In this document: piece after piece, positions 46,189 through 56,690 of the stretch | Layout: the number at the start of each line of letters is the position of its first letter | Position numbering within the stretch: position 1 is the first letter of the stretch | Translations under genes and position numbers: made by a program | Notes under the pieces: generated by a model | What the model was told of the DNA's origin: nothing | The model's database searches: none | What the model saw: only the letters and a program-made list of their open reading frames with translations | Assembly: GCA_012845835.1 (NCBI GenBank) | Contig: JABAKD010000022.1 | Location: forward strand, 7,039,542 to 7,103,541 | Direction: 5' to 3' | Source: Undaria pinnatifida | Lineage: Eukaryota > Sar > Phaeophyceae > Laminariales > Alariaceae | Length of the DNA stretch: 64,000 nucleotides

Positions 46189-49100
46189 TTAGACGATGGA
46201 ACCGGCGTTGCTAGCGATACGGGGCCACAGGTCGGCGCACTCCTTGGCTACGGGACCGTTGATCGCGGAACCTTGAGTGAATGACAGAACATTAAGGAAC
46301 ACGCGAAGGGACAGGCGGCGGCTTGGTCAGACCCATTCTACGAAGTTAAGGCGAACATGTGTGCCCAAAGGGGGCGGGGCGAGGGATGGGGGGGGGGGGG
46401 ACACGGGTGGTACGGACTAGGGGTGGGCACCTTGAAAAAAAAAACGACGTTTTTAGAAACCCCCAGGCGTTTACGAGTAAACGATTTTCGCCGCAACCGA
46501 TAACTACCACCCTCCTGTTGCCCCGTCTTCAGCAGCGCCCACGCTAACAGCGGCGCCCTCGGCTGTGCTGTACGACTCCAATGGCGACTACATGTTGTTC
46601 GTGATTCTATCTGCAGCACGACGCGGTAGTCATGTTCACACCTTTGCGTGTGACCCCCTGAATCAACCCAGTCCTAGTTTCGCAAGCCCCCCGCGTTTAG
46701 CGAGCGACTGACGATCAAGGACCGCGGGCGGAAGTTGTGATTTCATACTATGTTCCACCCTCCGGAACGACCGAGTCGTTGATCGCGGCTGTTTTTTAAA
46801 CTGCTGTATTTGTAGCCTTGGCACACAAAATCCCCCCCCCCCCCCGAAACTTTCAGCTTCGTACCTGTCTTAACATACCACTTCTTACAATCGGGCACCC
46901 TCTTTAGGGTATATCAGCTTTCGTATCTGTCGGAACACACCATTTCTTACAATCGGGCACCTCCTTCCATGTATGTAGACCAGGTATCATGTCTTACCAC
47001 TGGAAAAATGACCCTACACTTTTTTTCTCCTTTTATGTATGTAGACCAGGTATCATGTCTTACCACTGGAAAAATGACCCTACACTACATCCAAGTAGCT
47101 TGTTCTAACGAATCGGACATGCCATTTACCTCGTGTTATCCACCGCTTGTTCTAACGAATCGGACATGCCATCCACCTCGTATTATCCACCGCTTGTTCT
47201 AACGAATCGGACATGTAATTTACCCCGTGTTATCCACCGGAAAACGTTAATGCACATGATGTTAATTAACACGGGTGCACCATTGGTGTACACGGCACTG
47301 CGGCGCTGTACTTCTGCAAACTTCGAGCATACTTCGTAGGTAGTACCAGTACATCAGCGATATCTTGGACTTGTACACCATGGTTTTTACCTTGAAATCA
47401 CGTCACCCCGTACAATTCTGTACTCTTGCGGCTGTGTGAGCGCATAATCACTTAGTTTTCCGATAACCGGTTTGAAACCGGCTAAAAAAATCCTGTCTCC
47501 TGGGTTTGGTTTCGAGAATAACGCCTCGTTTACCCGGTTTTCGTGGATTTATTTTCCCTCAAAGTGCATAGCCGCAAGCATCCTCGGGAAACCGGGTTAG
47601 GGTATGATAGGGAGTAAGTGACGCCGAGAAAATTACGCGTTATTGTCGTGACGCCTTCCTTGCTACTGTACACTCAGATCTCTAATACTGTACTCCAGAC
47701 TTTCTGCGGGGCAGATTTCATCAGCACCCCAAGCGCACCAGTCCCGTATGATGCAACACATCAGTAAAAATGCAACAAAGAAACGCGGGATCACCTCCGC
47801 GACCATAATAGAGCTCGAGGCGTTTTTTCCGGGTACATCACGACATGCGTGGCAACTACCAGGCCGCGTGGGCGCGCTTCCCGCAAGAAGCGACACCGCA
47901 AAACTCATCCCACACAATTTCAACCGATACACCACTGTCGGGAATACAAGGACCTCCTTTATTCTAATATCAATACAAAACGGTCCCTATATTTCCGGAC
48001 ATTGACACCGATATCAACACAAAAACGGTATTCGCACTTGCGGACATTGATACATACTGACATCAATACAAGACGGTCCCGATATTTCGGAACACAGTAC
48101 GAATAGTGGTATATGTCCCCGAAGACGAGGAGGCAGTCCTGATGGGATGGGGCTAAAATAAACCTCACCTTTCATCTCGCCCTTGTTGTTCACGATCACG
48201 CCGCCGTTGTCCTCGAAGTAGATGAACACGCCGTCCTTCCGCCTCCAGGCCTTGCGCTGCCTCACCACCACGGCGGGCATCACTGCACGGTCACGAGACA
48301 AGACGGCGGCGTGTGTGGCCGGGTGGGAGGGGTCACAGTCACCACGAGCTTCTTTACGAGGCCGTCACAGCTGACAACCGGCGGGGTACCCATGTACCAG
48401 GTAACAACTTACAAACATAACACAAGGATGATCCTCAGGATGTTCTCACTATGTCGCGGTGTCAGTCCCTCCCTTTCAGGACGCACAAAACAAACTATCG
48501 TTCCAAATGGCAGAATATAGTGGTTGCGGTTGCTGGCTGTATTTAACACAGTTAACATCCCGCAACATCAGTTTACTCCGAACCGCTTCTCCATGGCACC
48601 ACTACAAATGACAGCAAAAACTCGGAAGTATCACATTGAAGACGTCAAAGTTTTCCTATGTCGGCGCGACTCCCAAACCTCTCCATATACAGGGAGAGGG
48701 GCCGAGGAGCTCGCGTACCTGGGCAAGAACGGACGGACGGCAAAACAGCTGACACAATACCGACACTTCACACGCCATGCCGAGCGAAACTCTTGATCGG
48801 CTATCCTAACGGTCTACGCTTTGCATCCTGCTTGCTGTTCTTCCCGTCACAGCGACGGCTATACATCGCGCGCCTCACAAAACCACGGAGAGGGCTAAAA
48901 ACAAAAGACGAACGTTCTTCATCAAGCCGCCTATGCGATGCATGTAAACGCAACAGTTCGCTTTCTGTCATACCTGGTACATCTTAAAAAGCTGTTTTTT
49001 TGTCTTACATTCTTCGACAGGCTACTTGCTCCTTTCGTCGTTGGAGCTTGCGCGTCATGACTGCACACTAAATATAGCGCCCACCGTTTGGTTCGGGTGC

Positions 49101-52100
49101 ATCTTCCAAAGTGCTTGCATATTTGGGAGACAACAGGGTACGGGGAGGGAATACGCCTTCGGTTTACTGCAAACCCAATCAAGCGGGAAATCGGAGACAG
49201 ACCACCTTTCCAAGGCGAGGTCTCTCAACTCGACAGCGAGCTAAGGCCCCCCTACTCGAAACCGAGGGGAGGGGAGATTTCTGTCCCAGCGATTGCTCAG
49301 AGGCGTTTTTCCTTGTTGGACGTTCACCTTTCTTACGGAGCTCAGGCTTTCCCTTCCTCACCGTGGCCATCACCATGTCACCGACACCTGTGAACAGAAC
49401 AGAAAAACACGCGAATGCACGTCAAAAACCACAATGTCACCGAGAATAACGTCCGATGTTGTGATTAACAGGGGTGATATACCCCATAAACGCGCCAAAA
49501 AAAAACCCACCAATCTTGAGGAAAATTACAGTTGAAGCGGTATGATAAGAATACTTCAAGCCGTGGTGCATTCGTTTGCTCTTCTGCGTTTCTGTCCGAC
49601 TCTCAAGGATATTCACCCAGCTGGGTGCTGCCCAGTGATCTAAACGTGTGGTGCCTGCTTTGCCCAACTCTTGTCTACAGTTGCACATGCTGACAAATAC
49701 TACCGTGCCTGCCGGCTGGCGAGTACCTCGTACGTACCAGGTTCCAAGCAGCTAGCAACACCGAAACATGAAAGGTGGTTAGTTCCGGGTAAGCCAACGA
49801 AAAGGAAAGATACTGAAAACTACTGGTCTTTCCCGGTCCAGTCCACGAAACAACTCGAACGGCAAGGTACGCGTTGATACTACTGCCCGCGCTGCTACAC
49901 TGCCCGCGCTGCTCACTCTCGTTGCCAAACAAAGTACTGTTGTGCATACCTGTTCCCGGTGCTCGCGACAGATACCATGAAAATAAATATACGCTCCAGC
50001 TATGAGATCGATGATTCGTCGAAACTATCTTCGCAAGCTGTGTGATACTCCCAATCGCGCGTACTACTGGGTGTGCATCCTCATTAAGGACATAGATCGG
50101 CGACTCCCCTTTGAACTACAGCAGTGTAGCTTGAGCTCGTACCAGGGTGATATGCACGACTGCAGGTACACGACCCACACCCCGTATAGATTGAAAACGT
50201 GGCGGACGACCAACCAACCAACTGCGAGCGACGGAACACAATAATGAACACAACAGCTTTTATCCTTCAGCAAAGCAAAATCTTAATCCGGCACCAAAAT
50301 CTTGATGTTTGAACACGAGCTCTCGAATCCGCCCCCCGCCCCATCCCCTCTCACCAACAGTGCGTAGAGAGTAGGACTCACATAGTAGGAGAATGTGAAG
50401 TATACGAGGAGGAACGGGATGAGTTCGAGGAGATGAGGAAATTAGGCGTATGTGACATGAAAGAGTTTGGTAGACTAGGGAGTAGCGAAAAAACGATCGC
50501 TATTCTAGGAGATAGATGGTGGCCGCAGACGGCGAAACAGGACGGGGATAGGATAAGCAAACAGTTTCTATGTAGTATATGGAAGAGGCGTAATGAGCGC
50601 CCAAGTGTTGGAGGTGTCTCTACTAGGAGTAGGAACGGTGCTCCCTCTCGAGAGGGATGCGTGGTCAATGGTCAAATTACTAAGGCAAGCAAAAAATGAG
50701 TACGCCCCCCCCCACCTTCCCTCTTACCGGCGGACGGCAGACGGTTCAGGCGACCCTTGATCCCGCACACCGAGATGATGTACAGGTTCTTGGCGCCGCT
50801 GTTGTCGCAGCAGTTCATCACCGCTGCCACCGGCAGACCGAGGGTCATGCGGTACTTGTTGCCCTGAGACCCGGCGCGCCCTGAGAAATTAGGGGGTAAG
50901 GAAGGAGGCAGGGAGAGAGTGGGTACCGCGGGCGAGAAAGTGCCGCCGTTGTGGAAATAGCAATGGGATGCGGTCGGACCGTTACTGCCTGGCTATTACT
51001 AGTTGGTGCCTCGAACGCGGAGCATGTGTTTTTCGAGAAGATTCAGAAAGAGGCGGTTGAGGGCATACCAACAACTGGTTTATGCGGCGCGTGTGGATCC
51101 GTCACGTGCACGCTGGCATCGAACGTTCGATTTCGATGGCGTTTCTTCAACAGTTATTTGAGGAAGCTACATAGCATAGGTCACCCAATGTTTCAGCATT
51201 ACGGCTTTGGAGCACCTCTCAAGAGATACGATCGTACGCACACCAGCAATGTCACCATCACGTCGACTTCTAAAGGAGACTCGCTCCAAGCCCACTGAAG
51301 CAAAACAAAACGCTGTCCAGTATGTCACAGAGGTTGACGCCGTGGCACGTGCTCGCTTTTTCCGCCAGCCACCTTACGCGTTGCCGCAAGTATCTGTACT
51401 GCTGTGCACCTCTTGGGCAAAAATTTAAGAACCCTTTTTATATCAAATTAAGATCAAACGGTCCTTAAATTTCCGTCCATAGTACTCCATACGACGTTTC
51501 CCAGCCATCCTTACACTGCTGTCTTGCCGTTTACCACTCTGGATCAAAATGTAGTTATTGTTGGTGTATCATTATTATGATAATACGGCCCTTACATTTC
51601 CGTCCATCATAATGCCCTAATGCTTTGTAGAGCAGACATCCCTCGTGGAAGGTACAAACCTAGGCTACGAAGAAAGCTTGGAAGCTTGGGGTGTTGCTTG
51701 TGCTGCTGCGCTTGTGCTAGAGAGCCGTTCGATTAATAACAGCCTGCAACACGCACTACCGTAGGTCGTCAAATCGTCGAGAATCTGCTATGATCCGTAA
51801 ACGGATTGCTAGTTGCTGCAGTTCACGCTGCAGAGCTGCAGAATACTGGTACCCTAGGTACGCAAAGAGGTCCATCCAAACTCATTGGAGAGGGCGGTCC
51901 GATTTCTCGCGTTACGATGCCTAATGGGGCAACAGAGCACGCAGAGTGCCGTCTCGCACGAACAAAAACTTACGGTCTACAAGGGCAGTCGAACTGTATC
52001 CTTCTGCTAGCATTCGTGCATCGGGCACCCTCGAAGTCAAGACACCGCACAGAGCGAGGCAACCGACAGCGCGCCTCTCAAACCCACGCGGCTGATATCG

Positions 52101-52251
52101 AGCCTTGGCATCCGCACACAACCACTAAAGCAACTTTCTTTCCGTCGTGGCTCGCAACTTGGAGCCAAACACAAACTCTTCACCGGAGAAAATTGCACGC
52201 TGAGTACGTCTGCTACAGGAATATTCCTCCTCGCTCACCACGCTTGGACAT
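46189..52251 (-). CDS. RPL23: Large-subunit ribosomal protein uL14 (RPL23), complete
   Basis: Exons in gene order: 52251-52239, 50880-50728, 49387-49328, 48282-48169, 46271-46189. All introns are GT-AG and phase 1, and the 423-nt coding sequence gives 140 residues, the same length as human uL14. The 13-nt first exon encodes MSKR plus one base. Family motifs in order are [126 protein letters not shown]. uL14 sits at the 60S subunit interface near the factor-binding region. Introns of 1,358, 1,340, 1,045 and 1,897 bp are long and carry a LINE fragment (intron 2) and tandem repeats (intron 4). Possible CCAAT boxes lie 145-190 bp upstream. This is the most secure gene in the window. Confidence 0.95.
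46850..47240. repeat. Three adjacent tandem-repeat arrays in uL14 intron 4
   Basis: Array 1: two copies of CAGCTTCGTACCTGTC...TTCTTACAATCGGGCAC, about 61 bp apart (46854 and 46915). Array 2: two 66-bp units starting ATGTATGTAGACCAGG (46969 and 47035). Array 3: three 47-bp units starting GCTTGTTCTAACGAATCGGA (47098, 47145, 47192). The units are unrelated but abut one another. They are preceded by a run of C at about 46832-46844. Confidence 0.85.
49993..50120 (+). repeat. Dispersed repeat family R, copy 3
   Basis: CTCCAGCTATGAGATCGATG, then CTTCGCAAGCTGTGTGATAC, CCAATCGCGCGTACTAC and a CATAGATCGGCGACTCCCCT end that matches copy 1 at 12010-12055. It lies in uL14 intron 2, upstream of the LINE copy. 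Confidence 0.65.
50340..50714 (+). mobile_element. LINE 3' end, copy 2, in uL14 intron 2
   Basis: Carries [47 protein letters not shown] and the 3' end GGTCAAATTACTAAGGCAAG, then GAGTACG and a C-tract. It is the same element as 17995-19160 but shorter. Its C-tail ends about 15 bp from the splice-donor boundary of the uL14 exon at 50728. Confidence 0.8.
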
Positions 52252-52384
52252 GATGGAAAAAGGGTTGCTTGGGGTGCTTCCAAACAGCGAAGGGGCTGTG
52301 GCTGGGCAGAAGGGCTGGCTGGGACCAACACCCAAAGGTAGAGCCGGTAAAACAACCAGTAAAATATAACGCTGCAATTGTCTG

Positions 52385-52450
52385 GAATGTCTTGCCCAAT
52401 TAAGTAACGCTTTGATTTATCGGGATATCTTGTCCAATTAAGTTGCGTAA
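52385..52450 (-). promoter_or_regulatory. Doubled CCAAT-containing element upstream of uL14
   Basis: Two copies of TCTTGYCCAATTAAGT lie 38 bp apart (CCAAT at 52396-52400 and 52434-52438), 145-190 bp upstream of the uL14 start codon. On the gene strand they read ATTGG, the reverse CCAAT orientation. The direct repetition suggests a factor-binding pair. The assignment to uL14 is inferred from position. Confidence 0.4.
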
Positions 52451-54180
52451 TATTTTTCATGGGCAAACTCCGTAATCCCGTAAAACTCCCGCATGGCTGT
52501 CTGGCGTTGCGCCGTAGCCTGATCCAAACCAAAACTCCCACTCGTTCTTCGCTGTCGAATTGTCGCCGAGAAAATATCCTCGAACTTCTAGCCGGAACAG
52601 GACCGCGGGCGGAGAGAGACGCGAGGGCGGTCGAGGCTGTGATAGACGAGCAGGTTTAGGCGGAAGGGACGGAGCTGACAATGGCAGGGATGGTCGACAA
52701 CGCGGTGAGAGATCGGTGTGTCAATTTTTGATGGATGGTTGCCTCTCGCTTCACCACTATTTTGTACCTACACGATGGACGGAGGCAAACCGTCGTAAAC
52801 CTGCCACCGACGACCAGACGACGCCGGATTTCCGTTAAGAACTGTCTGTGCCCGGCCTTGCCTGTTTCCTCCCGTCCTTTGTCAGCCACTTGTCCTCAGG
52901 TATGGTCGGCGTCAGGTCGATAACTGCGGTTTGAATCCAAGCTTTTCTTGGTTGACTATTTGTACGATGATAAGAGTCTTTCGTTTTTCAAAGGTCGTTC
53001 CGAAGCAGCGTGCGTGACACAGATTTACGATCCAGTCGGTAGGTACATGGTGTAGCTTTGCCGTCCCGCTCTCCATCGCCGCACAGCCCATATGCCTCAA
53101 CACGACTGCCTGGTGTCCTCCTAAAACCTTGTCGCTGAGTGGCAAAGTTCAACTTCTCTTTGACGGACGATCAAACCGAGACGTATTATATACAATCCTG
53201 TGGTAGCTGTCAAAGTTTCCCTGGTAGCTGGGTCTGTGCCTCATCATCACCTCTCGTCCCCACATTCTTTCAATCTCGACTTCTATAACATATCTGGACG
53301 AAACTGTAAGAACCGTTATGTTATTCATGGTAATATTTTAACGGTTATTATATTTTAGACCACGATATAGGCGAAATTGTAAGAGGTCTTGGTGGTTTAT
53401 ATGGAATATTTTTACGGTTACTATATTTATGCCCACAGTAATGTACCATGGTATATCAAGGGCGTTTAGGATTTGTTGTTGGCATGCTGGATGGCCCGGA
53501 TCGTATGATCGCGAAGCCAGGGACTTCGCTCGCTTGCGCTGATTGCCAGCGTGTCCCAACACGCAGGCCTGCCGCCGCCGCCACCTTCTTTCAGTATAAC
53601 ATAGCACAACCCCGCAGTGAAGCATGTCCGTGTCCGCCTATGTTGACTTTTAGCGCGACAAATATGTTTCAGTGTGTCGTCGTGTTTTTTTTGTGTCTTT
53701 TTTTACTCACAAGTGCACTATTTATGCTACCAGGTACAGTATGTAGTCTAAACTATTAATAGGAACTTAACGCAAAAACAAGATTTTCTGTGTTTTTATG
53801 TCTTTGTTTCAGTATGCGCTGTATGCACGATTTTGCGTCACCCAATAATCGCAGATGTCAATCAGAGATATCGTAATTCCTGTTATTCGTACAATTTTTA
53901 TAGTTTTACGTTTCAGTATTGAACTATTAATATCGTACCGCTCCTACTCGTGTCGTGTAGAATATGTATCGTGTGATCGCGCTTCGTAGCGTGCACTCGT
54001 AAGTCGTGGTGTCGTATTTTATCGACGGCCGAAATTTGTGTCACACAGGCAAAAGCGGTACCAGGTATTAAACATAGCACCAGCACTTGTGTACACTGCT
54101 GTAGGGAGACCGTGGGAATATCAAACTTGGAACATTGTTGTCCCCAATCTCGTCCCTAATTAAGATGACCCCCCAACACC
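52451..54180. other. Intergenic, without a recognised gene
   Basis: ORFs on both strands (for example 52912-53145, minus) have no clear family or matching splice sites. The right part (53300-54000) is AT-rich. TACCAGGTA palindromes occur near 53729 and 54059. Confidence 0.4.
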
Positions 54181-54188
54181 CAACACCA

Positions 54189-54242
54189 CCTATAAATCGA
54201 TCGATTTGATCAAATCTCAATTTAAAACCATCGATTTGGTCA
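54189..54242 (+). promoter_or_regulatory. TATA-like box and ATCGAT palindrome before the RRM gene
   Basis: TATAAATC at 54191-54198 lies about 50 bp before the ATG. It overlaps the 14-bp perfect palindrome AAATCGATCGATTT (54194-54207). TCGATTTG and ATCAAATC words recur up to the start codon. A core promoter is plausible, but the spacing leaves a 5' UTR of only about 20 bases. Confidence 0.35.
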
Positions 54243-54557
54243 ATGTCCGCCCGCTCGCAGATGGGGTACGTCGAGCAACCCCAGGCCACTTACGCGCAGC
54301 AGCAGCAGCAGCAGGATGCGGGGGGGGGAGTGGTCCCCGTGTCCGTGAACGGTGTCCCTGGCGTGATGCCCGTCGGGATGCCTGTCCAGCAGCAGCAGCA
54401 GCCGCAGCAGCAGGGGGGGGGGGTACAGCAGCAACAACCGGGGGGCGGTGCACCGGCGCCTGTGGCGATGACGAGCATTACCCGGGTGTACGTTGGGAAC
54501 CTGTCCTGGGAGACGGAGTGGCAGGACCTGAAGGACCACATGAGGACTGCTGGCGAG
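54243..54557 (+). CDS. RRM RNA-binding protein, first exon only
   Basis: From the ATG at 54243, 105 codons run to a GT donor at 54558 in phase 0. Residues 1-75 are Gln/Gly/Pro-rich (QQQQQQ runs). Then comes [29 protein letters not shown], the beta1 strand (RNP2 = VYVGNL), alpha1 helix and start of beta2 of an RRM fold. RNP1 and the rest must be in later exons. None with a recognisable RNP1 octamer was found between 54558 and the window end, so either the intron exceeds 9 kb or the exon was missed. The protein is likely to bind single-stranded RNA, as a splicing or mRNP factor. Confidence 0.75.
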
Positions 54558-54569
54558 GTCAGTATTTGA

Positions 54570-55135
54570 GTGGGGGGTGGGGGTGGGCGGGGTAGCACAC
54601 GGGTCGCCGATCTTATGTTGTTGAAGAGCGGGGGGGGGGTGACCCATTTGGATGATCGTTGAGCGGTAGCCAATATTGTGAATGAGGTGTGGTGCTAGAG
54701 GGTGGTAGAGGGGGTGGTTTTGGGGTGGCAAGCATGTGTACGTAGCTGGTTGAAGAATGGGAGGGGGGCATCTGGTTAGTCATTTACCAAGGTTTGGTGC
54801 CGGGGGTGGGGTGTGATAGCAAGAAGTCGATTAAGGGGGTGGAGGGGTAACCCTCAAGTTAGTTGTTGAGTGAGGTACGGTAGTAGAGGTTGGCAGGGTA
54901 GCAAGCAAGTCGGCGGTCGGCTTGGTTGAAGGGAGGGGGGGGGGAAGGCGTGATTTGTTTGGTTAGTCATTTTTTGCGATGGGGTTGGGGGTAGTAGCAA
55001 GCAGACTGCATGTCAACGTAGAACCTCGTCGAAAAAACGCGGGGGGGGGGGGGAATTGACCCTCCTACAGACCGCCTGCCTACTTAGCTCGTCGAGGAAG
55101 GGGGGGGTGGGGGGGGCGGTGACCTGGTGTACCCT
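54570..55135 (+). repeat. G-rich degenerate tandem repeat in RRM intron 1
   Basis: Many runs of 4-12 G on the plus strand. At least two related units of about 175 bp share a GTAGCAAGCA..GTTGAAG..GGGAGGGGGG..GGTTAGTCATTT order (about 54726-54790 and 54900-54975). The coding strand of the intron could form G-quadruplexes. Confidence 0.65.
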
Positions 55136-55176
55136 CAAGTTGACGAAAAGTAGCAGGCTATCATAACGGTGCGTAT

Positions 55177-55525
55177 CGGCGTTTCGAATGGAGTAGTTGG
55201 TGAAGTAAGCGAATCTCGTCCTCACTATTGTCAAGGTCGTGGGTTCAAGCCTCACCGAATACATGCTCCTGTTCGTATGGACGTTTTATTCCTACAAAAA
55301 TTTTGATGAGCGGACAGAGCGAGAGCGTGTGTTAGCGAAATTCGATGAATATTGACGAGCGTAAAAAGCTGACGCGTGGGAATGCGGAACCCTCGGTGCG
55401 CGATAAAAATGAAGGCCTGCGCCGGGGGGGAGAAGGGAAGACACGTGTAACCACGGCATGGCCTGTGAAGAAGGTCGCTGAGGGTAAACAAACCTCTTAC
55501 GAGTTCGAGCTGGACAAAAAAACTG
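55177..55525 (+). mobile_element. tRNA-derived SINE, copy C
   Basis: GGTCGTGGGTTCAAGCCTCAC (B-box-like), then GGGAATGCGGAACCC, a CCGGGGGGGAGAAGGGA block, AAGGTCGCTGAGGG and CCTCTTACGAGTT. Same subfamily as the copy at 41355. Confidence 0.75.
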
Positions 55526-55924
55526 ATGATTTATACCGGAGTATAACAAAAGAAGCCAATAAATAGTACCAGGTGCCAGGTACGAGGTACTTGAAGTGCC
55601 GCTTGGTATGCCAAGTATTTCGCAGTAGTGATGTGTTGGAGACTTGGTACTGTCAATTGGGAATCGCAGTTAGTCGAGCATCTATCTACTGATCGTTGGG
55701 GGCGGTTTGCCGTAGCTTTTGCGGCTTTGGAAATGGCACGAATCAAACGTGGAGGCCAATGTTAGATATACGTTTTTTCCAGATTTTTCCGTCTGAAATC
55801 TGGACCCTACTTTTTCTTCGTAAAGTACGTGTTCTGCTTGTAAGAAGTGGATTGTCGGGGCGCTCTTTCTGCTTTCGTTCGGCTGTTTTCAGCGATATAC
55901 CAGAAACATGCCTGTTATGTACGC

Positions 55925-56015
55925 TGTATGATACACACACAGCTTGCAAAGATGAGTTTGCGAAGATGAGTTTCGACGTAATCCTCGATCTCACAGCTGG
56001 AGTGTATTTTCATTC
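55925..56015 (-). repeat. Dispersed repeat family R, copy 4
   Basis: ACACACAGCTTGCAAAGATG, GAGTTTCGACG, then TCGATCTCACAGCTGGAGTG: the reverse complement of the core at 11930, 23030 and 49993. Confidence 0.6.
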
Positions 56016-56225
56016 TTCTAATAGCAGTAAGTCACGTTCTCGCCTCTATGATACTCGCGGTTTGTATGTGGTCAATTGATCTATGTACGAGGGTATCTTC
56101 TCCGCATCTCCCGAGGGTATCCATCACGAGACGACTTCCCACCTCCGATTTTCGCCTGTATATTATTTCCGAAAAGCATGCACATCATACTCGTAGCATA
56201 CACCGATGTCGTTGTTCTCGGAGTA

Positions 56226-56306
56226 TTCGTCAGCTCCGGAGTGACTGGAGCCTGTCCTGTGACCACGGATTTGATTATGCGAGTTGATGTGACGACAACA
56301 ACGACA
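56226..56306 (+). repeat. Dispersed repeat family G, copy 1
   Basis: CAGCTCCGGAGTGACTGGAG, CCTGTCCTGTGACCACGGAT, TTGATTATGCGAGTTGATGT and an ACAACAACGAC end. Related copies: 57531-57616, 61881-61940 and 63556-63616, all on the plus strand, three of the four ending in an ACAACAA-type stretch. Confidence 0.7.
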
Positions 56307-56394
56307 CCTATGTACGCCGTACTAAGCCATGTACATTTTTTGCTTATTTTGTCAAGGGAGGCAAGTGGGGGTTTTAGTTGAAATGGATCGTATC

Positions 56395-56690
56395 ATTTTT
56401 TTTTTTCTTTTTTTTCTTCATGCTTTTACTTCGCAGCTTCTGGATAAGCCGTGTTCACAGGCACTCGTCACAGGTGTCGTCCCTTCCCCCTCCCCCGGTC
56501 CTCACCTTCGTTTTTTTTTTATCGTGCATAGGGTTCAGCAATCCCACTGCTCGTCGATTTTTCAATCGAGTGTCGCTAACTTGCGCTTTCCGCAAGTCAA
56601 TTTGTGCACGGAAAAAGTCCCTACGAATTTATACGAGTATGAACTCGGGGGGACTCGAACTCACGAAAACTCACGTATCATATACCATAT
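56395..56690 (-). mobile_element. tRNA-derived SINE, copy D
   Basis: Reverse complement of copy A: an A-rich tail (T run at 56395-56418), then the CCAGAAGCTG, CCACGG-like, GGGATTGCTGAACCC and TTGACTTGCGGAAAGCGC blocks, ending with the B-box-like GAGTTCGAGTCCCCCC. Confidence 0.75.

Noticed and set aside
51806-52369. 187-codon plus-strand ORF
   Set aside because: It runs antisense over the uL14 start exon and promoter, has no domain or splice context, and low-complexity-free random-looking composition.
52912-53145. Minus-strand ORF with a protein-like stretch
   Set aside because: Looked mildly coding but has no recognised motif, start or splice partner.
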